DNA of 64,000 nucleotides, from NCBI GenBank assembly GCA_938045585.1, contig CALIAU010000006.1, positions 62,001 to 126,000 on the forward strand. The letters are read 5' to 3'. Positions 58,352 to 64,000 of the stretch are shown piece by piece. A program made the position numbers and the translations under genes. Below the pieces are notes generated by a model. It saw only the letters and a program-made list of their open reading frames with translations. It searched no databases and had not been told where the DNA came from. The DNA is from an uncultured Saprospiraceae bacterium. GTDB lineage: Bacteria; Bacteroidota; Bacteroidia; Chitinophagales; Saprospiraceae. The stretch's first letter is position 1. Each line of letters opens with the position of its first letter.

Positions 58352-59683
58352 ATGAAAAATTATAATATATTTTATTTAGCGGTGTGTATGCTTCTAATAT
58401 CAGCCTGTGCTGATTTAGATGAATTAGCGCCAAATAATTCGATTCCGTCAGACCAAGCAATAACCAATGCTGCTTCTGCACAGGCAGCGGTAAACGGAAT
58501 TTATGATGAGGTACAAGATCCTACTCTTGTTTTTGATGGGTGGTTAGCCTTGGCACAGTTCTTTTCAGATGAGGCAAATGCAACAGGTACCTTCCCAACA
58601 CGTTTAGAATTTGGAAACGTAAATGTATTTCCTGCGAACGGGACTATGGCAGCTGTATTTTCAGATCTATACGATGTGATAAATGTTGCAAATAATGTAA
58701 TTGCGCTTGTCCCAGGTGTTGCAGATCCAGCGTTTTCAGATGAACAGAAAGCTGATTTTGTTGCACAAGCGAAATTTCTAAGAGCGCAGTGTTACTTTCA
58801 TTTAGTTACACTTTGGCAGGATGTTCCCTTAATTCTGCAACCAACAGTAGATGTAGGTGAGGTACTAAATGTTCCAACAAGTTCAGTAGACGCTATCTAT
58901 ACTCAAATTATAGAAGACTTTACAGAAGCTGCAAATAACTTGATTGCGGATGTTGGACCAACAGCTGCCAGCAAACAGGCTGCAAATGCTTTTTTAGCGA
59001 GAGCTGCCCTATACCAAGGAAGATGGTCTGATGCACAGACACTAGCGGAGGGTGTACTAGGAGATGGCTTTGACTTACAAACAGTACCATACCTTGAAGA
59101 TCAGATTTATAGCCTAGGATTTACACCTACTGATGGTAATAACTTGAACTTCTTTTATGGGACATCCGATGTTGGTGGAAGGTATTCTATTGGACCTTCT
59201 GATGATATCATTTTTGCATATGGACCGGATGATTTACGTTTTGCTGTATCAATAGATTCTACTTCATCAGCAGATCCATATTGTATCAAGTATCCAAGTT
59301 TTAGTGCAGGAAGCTCCGGAACTGCTACTGATCCACTTTTCTTTATTAGGCATGCAGAAATGGTGATGATAATTGCGGAAGCAGCAGCTGAACAAGGGGA
59401 CTTTGCAACGGCATCAACTTGGATAAATCAGGTTAGAGGGAGAGCAGGACTTGCGCCAGTTACTTTAGATTCTGGAAACTTTGTTGATCTTATTTTAGCA
59501 GAAAAATTTGTTGAATTTGCTTTTGAAGGACCACAAAGATTGATTGACCTACGAAGAAAGGGAAGAGCAGAAAGTACGCTTGGCCCTATAGGTTATGATG
59601 CATGTGATGATGTATGGCCTTTACCACAAAGAGATGTAGATAGAAATATTAATCTAGATCAAAACGATTGCTGTAACTGCTAA
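58352..59683 (+). CDS. RagB/SusD family nutrient uptake lipoprotein
   Basis: Lipobox LLISACADLDELAPN; AKFLRAQCYFHLVTLWQDVPLI; C-terminal FAFEGPQRLIDLRRKGRA. Confidence 0.96.
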   Translation: MKNYNIFYLAVCMLLISACADLDELAPNNSIPSDQAITNAASAQAAVNGIYDEVQDPTLVFDGWLALAQFFSDEANATGTFPTRLEFGNVNVFPANGTMAAVFSDLYDVINVANNVIALVPGVADPAFSDEQKADFVAQAKFLRAQCYFHLVTLWQDVPLILQPTVDVGEVLNVPTSSVDAIYTQIIEDFTEAANNLIADVGPTAASKQAANAFLARAALYQGRWSDAQTLAEGVLGDGFDLQTVPYLEDQIYSLGFTPTDGNNLNFFYGTSDVGGRYSIGPSDDIIFAYGPDDLRFAVSIDSTSSADPYCIKYPSFSAGSSGTATDPLFFIRHAEMVMIIAEAAAEQGDFATASTWINQVRGRAGLAPVTLDSGNFVDLILAEKFVEFAFEGPQRLIDLRRKGRAESTLGPIGYDACDDVWPLPQRDVDRNINLDQNDCCNC

Positions 59684-59701
59684 TCAAATTTGCAAATGAA
59701 T

Positions 59702-59736
59702 ATAGAAGAGGCTGAATGTTATTCAGCCTCTTCTAT
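59702..59736 (+). terminator. Rho-independent terminator after susD
   Basis: ATAGAAGAGGCTGAAT-GTT-ATTCAGCCTCTTCTAT, perfect 16 bp stem. Confidence 0.85.
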
Positions 59737-59855
59737 TATAGTTCTTTAAATCAACCATTAATGTCTTGATTTTATCTAAATTTTGAACTTAGTCGTTTAT
59801 ATACGACTAAGTTTTATTTATGATTATCTTAATAAAAAATTTTAATATATCTTGA

Positions 59856-60980
59856 TTGAAAATTTATATTATGAGAATTAAAAAGTATTTAGTTTTATTA
59901 TTTTTTTATCTAATTTCTACTCAGTTAAATCAAATTTATTCACAAAGTCTAGAACAAAAGTTTGAAGTAATTAAAAAATTTGAGAACAAGGATTATGATT
60001 TTATAGTTGACAATGAATCACAAGTGTTTAGTTACGGCAATAGGGTATTTGTTCCTGCAATTAAGAAAAGAAGTTTGTTGACGTCTAATTATAATGAGAT
60101 AATTGTGGGAGTTATTCAATTCAAAGACTACCTCGATGTAGAATCATTTAAATTATACTATGTATTTGGGGATGGTCCAAATGATGAAATATTTACAAAT
60201 TTCATTAGGGCTTATTATGATGATGATCTTCTCCCTTCAAATGTAGGTCTTGCAGTGGAGGTTTCATTAGATGGAATTCCTAGTCATGCTGTTTATTACG
60301 ATAATGAAGGATTGTCGATTGCAGATCTAAATCTAGGTTCAAGCAGGTCGAGTGTATCTTGTGAATGTTTTTGTAATGATTTAAGTAATTTAGTTGAGGT
60401 ACATACAAATGGTGAGTGTGTTTGGTGTTATTGTGATGATAGTGATAGTGATGGTGGCGGTGATGATGGAGGAGGATCGGGATGGGGTGAAGGAATTGAT
60501 CCTACTGATTTTTGGTCAGGAGGTGATAATTTGGATGCTTCTGGTGAATTTGATGACCCTCCAGGTGGAGGAGGTGGATCTAGTGGTGGGGACACTAACA
60601 ATGACGATGATGATAAAGAGGATGGTGAATGGCCTAAGCTATGCTGTTTGGATGGAGTTGTAAAATTAAATCCAACTGAAAATGATTTGGATCTTCCGGA
60701 GTTTGTTTTAACCGAGTATATTGTGGAATACACTGTTTGCACAGAAAAAAAATCTGCAAATACTTTTCCAGAAGTTAAAAGACCAATGACTGTGAATTAT
60801 GCCCCTAGTGTCATTGCAACACTCGGTTTGCCAGACTTGTCAATTCAAGCTCAATATATTGGTAATGGTGTGGTCGATATTGTTATAACGTTAACCCTTA
60901 CCAATGCTACTCCCTTTCTTGATGCTGCGGTCATAATGACTAAAAAAGTGACTAGGCAATTAGACCCTGAATGCTATTAA
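59856..60980 (+). CDS. Hypothetical secreted Cys-rich protein with Asp/Gly-rich linker
   Basis: Signal-peptide-like N-terminus, CECFCN...CVWCYC motif, then DDSDSDGGGDDGGGSGWGEG linker. Confidence 0.75.
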   Translation: MKIYIMRIKKYLVLLFFYLISTQLNQIYSQSLEQKFEVIKKFENKDYDFIVDNESQVFSYGNRVFVPAIKKRSLLTSNYNEIIVGVIQFKDYLDVESFKLYYVFGDGPNDEIFTNFIRAYYDDDLLPSNVGLAVEVSLDGIPSHAVYYDNEGLSIADLNLGSSRSSVSCECFCNDLSNLVEVHTNGECVWCYCDDSDSDGGGDDGGGSGWGEGIDPTDFWSGGDNLDASGEFDDPPGGGGGSSGGDTNNDDDDKEDGEWPKLCCLDGVVKLNPTENDLDLPEFVLTEYIVEYTVCTEKKSANTFPEVKRPMTVNYAPSVIATLGLPDLSIQAQYIGNGVVDIVITLTLTNATPFLDAAVIMTKKVTRQLDPECY

Positions 60981-61004
60981 TTAATCTAAAAAAAAAATTA
61001 TACA

Positions 61005-61364
61005 ATGAATAAATATATAATAATATGTTTTACGTTAGCGCTCTTTGCATGCAGTGATAAAAAAGAAAGTGTAGATGGAGGCTTAGATGTAGAGGAAATA
61101 AAGGAACTAATAAGACTTGAAGGATTAGAAGGTTTGGTTGACATATCTGATGATTTTTATAACGAAAACATGTCTAAAGAAGAACTAAGTTTAAAACTTT
61201 CTCAGTTTAAGGAACATTTGAATAATAAACATGAAATTGAAATGATCGCATATGAGAAAATGTTAAGTGATCTTGAGAAAGCAGTTTCAGAGGATGAAAG
61301 ATTAAATTTTTATATTAATTCTGAATATTATATAAAGTATGTAGATAAGAGTTTTTTAGATTAA
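61005..61364 (+). CDS. Hypothetical lipoprotein
   Basis: Lipobox IICFTLALFACSDKKE; acidic helical remainder. Confidence 0.7.
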   Translation: MNKYIIICFTLALFACSDKKESVDGGLDVEEIKELIRLEGLEGLVDISDDFYNENMSKEELSLKLSQFKEHLNNKHEIEMIAYEKMLSDLEKAVSEDERLNFYINSEYYIKYVDKSFLD

Positions 61365-61416
61365 CTCCATGCTTATTATAAGAGATTTCTAATACTCATT
61401 AGTAAGAAAGTTAAGT

Positions 61417-61453
61417 AAAGGATAGGTTGGTGTAATGTCAGCCTATCCTTTTT
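61417..61453 (+). terminator. Rho-independent terminator
   Basis: AAAGGATAGG...CCTATCCTTT followed by TT. Confidence 0.8.
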
Positions 61454-61614
61454 AATATTGATAGTTCCTTTATAGAATCTGTATTCACATGTTGGTTATT
61501 GAAATGTAATTTGCAAAAACTTGTCGTGCCTCTGATAGTTTTACTAAGTTTCCCGATTCATTTAAAACTTTCATTTCAACAATTTAGTTATAGCTCTAAT
61601 TAAAATGATGCCAT

Positions 61615-62580
61615 ATGAAGAATCTAATGTTTTTATTTGTCTTTGCTTTTGCAAGTCTTAGTTTGTCTGCTCAGTCTGATAATCCTATTGAACTCGGTAA
61701 AATTGAGTGGTTAAGAAACTACTCGGAAGCATTAGAAAAAGCCGAAAAAGAAAACAAGCCTGTGTTCATTCTCTTTCAAGAAGTGCCTGGCTGTGCCACC
61801 TGCAGAAACTACGGAAAGAATGTCCTTAGCCATGGTCTTGTTGTGGACGCGATAGAAAATGAATTTATTCCTCTGGCAATTCACAACAATAAGGGAGGGC
61901 ACGATAGAGATGTTTTGGAATTGTTTGGCGAACCAACATGGAATAATCCCGTTGTGCGTATCGTAAATTATAAGGGAGATGATCTAGTTAAACGAATTGC
62001 TGGAAAGTATTCTGTGCATGGTGTGGTAGAAGGGATGTTGAGCGCTCTAAAGAAAGATAAAAAGAATGTACCTGGTTACCTTGAATTACTCAAAGAAGAA
62101 AGTGCACTAGGTAAAAAAGATATTCGAGAGGCCCATTACTCCATGTATTGCTTTTGGTCAGGAGAAGGGCACCTAGGTGCGCAGGAAGGTGTAGTGGCAA
62201 CGAGTCCTGGCTTTATGGATGGAAGAGAAGTAGTAAAGGTGTTTTATGATGTCGATAAAGTGAGTAAAAAGAAACTTGATACATATGCAAGCAAGGCAAA
62301 ATGCACTGCGGTGGATAAGTCAAGTTTTCGAATGGACAAAGATCCGCAGTACTACCTAAAAAATTCAATTTATAGTCAATTGCCGCTTACAACTATGCAA
62401 AGAACGAAGGTCAATAGCGCCTTAATTGGTAATAAAGATCCTGAATACTTCCTAAGTCCTAGCCAATTAGAATGGGTTAAAGATCTGAAAGCTAAGAAGA
62501 TTAAGGCCAAGAAGAAGCTGTATACGGAGGAGTTTGATGCAAGCTGGTGGGCCTTTTCTGATGAAATAGCTGATAAGTAA
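61615..62580 (+). CDS. Thioredoxin-like (VPGC motif) protein with MsrA-like C-terminal domain
   Basis: FILFQEVPGCATCRNYG; YSMYCFWSGEGHLGAQEGVVATSPGFMDGREVVKVFYDVDKVSKKKLD resembles the MsrA GCFW...GV-ST-VGY-GG...EVV-V-YD region. Confidence 0.8.
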   Translation: MKNLMFLFVFAFASLSLSAQSDNPIELGKIEWLRNYSEALEKAEKENKPVFILFQEVPGCATCRNYGKNVLSHGLVVDAIENEFIPLAIHNNKGGHDRDVLELFGEPTWNNPVVRIVNYKGDDLVKRIAGKYSVHGVVEGMLSALKKDKKNVPGYLELLKEESALGKKDIREAHYSMYCFWSGEGHLGAQEGVVATSPGFMDGREVVKVFYDVDKVSKKKLDTYASKAKCTAVDKSSFRMDKDPQYYLKNSIYSQLPLTTMQRTKVNSALIGNKDPEYFLSPSQLEWVKDLKAKKIKAKKKLYTEEFDASWWAFSDEIADK

Positions 62581-62650
62581 GCAGGATATATGCATTCTTA
62601 CGCTTCGAATAGCCTTGAATAGACTATGCCTTAAATCCACAGCACTTTCT

Positions 62651-62658
62651 TATATTTG
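62651..62658 (+). promoter_or_regulatory. Bacteroidota -7 promoter element TATATTTG upstream of pyrR
   Basis: TATATTTG ending 6 nt before GTG 62665. Confidence 0.5.
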
Positions 62659-62664
62659 CTCCAC

Positions 62665-63213
62665 GTGAGCAAAGGAAAAATCATATTAAACGAGAGTAAG
62701 TTTCATCTTACCTTAGAACGCTTAGCGCAAGAGCTTATAGAGCGCTATGGGGATTTTTCAAATTGCTGTATCATAGGAATTCAAGAAAAGGGAGTAATTC
62801 TCTCCGAGAGGCTCATTTCAATTATTAATGAACGTAAGAAGAAGTTGGATATTCGCTTTGGTAAGTTGGATATAACCTTCTACAGAGATGACTTTCGCAC
62901 GAGAGTAAATCCGATTACTGCAAATACCACTGATATTGAGTTCATGCTGGACGGCAAAGAAGTCATTCTTGTAGATGATGTTTTGTATACCGGCAGAACG
63001 ATACAATCTGCCTTATCCGCCTTACAAGATTATGGAAGACCCGCCAAGGTCCAGTTGTTGGTAATGGTAGACAGGCGATTTAATAGACATCTTCCTATAC
63101 AGCCAGACTTTACGGGTTTGTTAGTTGATTCTTTGGATGAGGCTTACGTGAAAGTATTACATAAAGAAATAGACAAGAAGGATCAGGTCTTACTGTTTCC
63201 TATAAAAGATTAG
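62665..63213 (+). CDS. pyrR: Bifunctional pyr operon regulator/uracil phosphoribosyltransferase-like (PyrR)
   Basis: VILVDDVLYTGRTIQSALSALQDYGRPAKVQLLVMVDRRFNRHLPIQPDFTG; start revised to GTG 62665. Confidence 0.93.
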   Translation: MSKGKIILNESKFHLTLERLAQELIERYGDFSNCCIIGIQEKGVILSERLISIINERKKKLDIRFGKLDITFYRDDFRTRVNPITANTTDIEFMLDGKEVILVDDVLYTGRTIQSALSALQDYGRPAKVQLLVMVDRRFNRHLPIQPDFTGLLVDSLDEAYVKVLHKEIDKKDQVLLFPIKD

Positions 63214-63219
63214 ATATAG

Positions 63220-64000
63220 ATGAGACAAAGCCAATTGAGTACAGATCATTTACTTGGTATAAAATACATAACTAAGGAAGATATTGAACTTATATTCAAA
63301 ACGGCAGAGAGTTTTAAAGAAGTAATTAATAGACCCATAAAGAAGGTGCCTTCTCTACGTGATATTACTATTGCAAATTTATTTTTTGAAAATTCTACGC
63401 GAACAAAAATGTCTTTTGAATTAGCAGAAAAACGACTGTCTGCTGATGTTATAAATTTTAGTTCGTCCTCTTCTTCTGTCAAAAAAGGTGAGACACTTTT
63501 AGATACTGTCAATAACATTCTATCCATGAAAGTGGATATGATCGTTATGCGTCATCCAGCACAGGGTGCACCTTTCTTTTTATCCAAACATGTAGATGCT
63601 AATATTATAAATGCAGGGGATGGTACCCATGAACATCCTACGCAGGCCTTGTTAGATAGTTTTTCTATGGTGGAAAAATTAGGCAACCTAAGAGGCAAAA
63701 AAATCCTAATCGTTGGAGATATCAAACATAGTCGTGTTGCTCTATCTAATATCTTTTGCTTGCAAAAACTGGGTGCACAGGTGATGGTATGTGGACCACC
63801 CACACTGATCCCAAAGATGATTCATTTATTAGGAGTCAAAGTAGAATATGATTTACAGAAGGCACTCCAATGGTGCGATGTGGCGAATTTATTGCGCATA
63901 CAATTAGAGCGTCAGGATATCAAGTATATTCCCTCATTAAGAGAATATGCTCTCTACTATGGAGTAAATAAGAAGCTCTTGGATTCTCTAGATAAAGAAA
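63220..64000 (+). CDS. pyrB: Aspartate carbamoyltransferase catalytic subunit (3' truncated by window edge)
   Basis: Not in the ORF track because it runs off the window; MRQSQLSTDHLLGIKYITKEDIELIFKTA...FFENSTRTKMSFELAEKRL...MRHPAQGA...GDGTHEHPTQALLD. Confidence 0.96.
   Translation, partial: MRQSQLSTDHLLGIKYITKEDIELIFKTAESFKEVINRPIKKVPSLRDITIANLFFENSTRTKMSFELAEKRLSADVINFSSSSSSVKKGETLLDTVNNILSMKVDMIVMRHPAQGAPFFLSKHVDANIINAGDGTHEHPTQALLDSFSMVEKLGNLRGKKILIVGDIKHSRVALSNIFCLQKLGAQVMVCGPPTLIPKMIHLLGVKVEYDLQKALQWCDVANLLRIQLERQDIKYIPSLREYALYYGVNKKLLDSLDKE

Noticed and set aside
60428-60742. 104-aa minus-strand and overlapping 89-aa plus-strand ORFs in the Asp/Gly-rich region
   Set aside because: Explained by the repetitive GAT/GGT codon run of the secreted-protein gene.
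61790-61830. Possible selenocysteine in the VPGUxxT-like motif
   Set aside because: The codon at the Sec position is TGT (Cys), not TGA, and no SECIS-like need arises.
1-64000. CRISPR array, transposon, prophage, toxin-antitoxin or restriction system
   Set aside because: No regularly spaced repeats, transposase, integrase, phage structural, or defence-type genes recognised on either strand.

Overview
This 64 kb window looks like a chromosomal segment of a Bacteroidota bacterium, probably Saprospiria-like judging by its T9SS C-terminal domains, SusC/SusD pair, DUF4252 genes and TAnnTTTG promoter motifs. I support about 61 protein-coding genes. Most are housekeeping: ychF, xseAB, trxA, nusB, guaA, tsaD, argS, glnS, pyrR, a partial pyrB, PPK2, yggS, cob(I)alamin adenosyltransferase, ABC transporters, LptF/G and 7TM-HD. 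There are also four T9SS-type C-terminal domains, an ECF sigma / anti-sigma / DUF4252 operon, and a SusC/SusD pair. I saw no rRNA, recognisable tRNA, CRISPR array, transposase or prophage. The most interesting unexplained signal is a pair of about 104-116 bp structured non-coding elements (46084-46199 and 53584-53687). They share GCGTGAG...GGACACGCCC termini, several conserved internal blocks and a hairpin whose stem differs while its GAA loop is kept. Each begins at or inside the 3' end of a gene, and one supplies the C-terminus and stop codon of an oxidoreductase. Secondary points are a thioredoxin-like/MsrA-like fusion with a VPGC motif, an orphan T9SS sorting domain, an NhaC antiporter with an N-terminal signal peptide, near-leaderless promoters, and unusually tight tail-to-tail gene packing. 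I found no convincing complete new multi-gene system.
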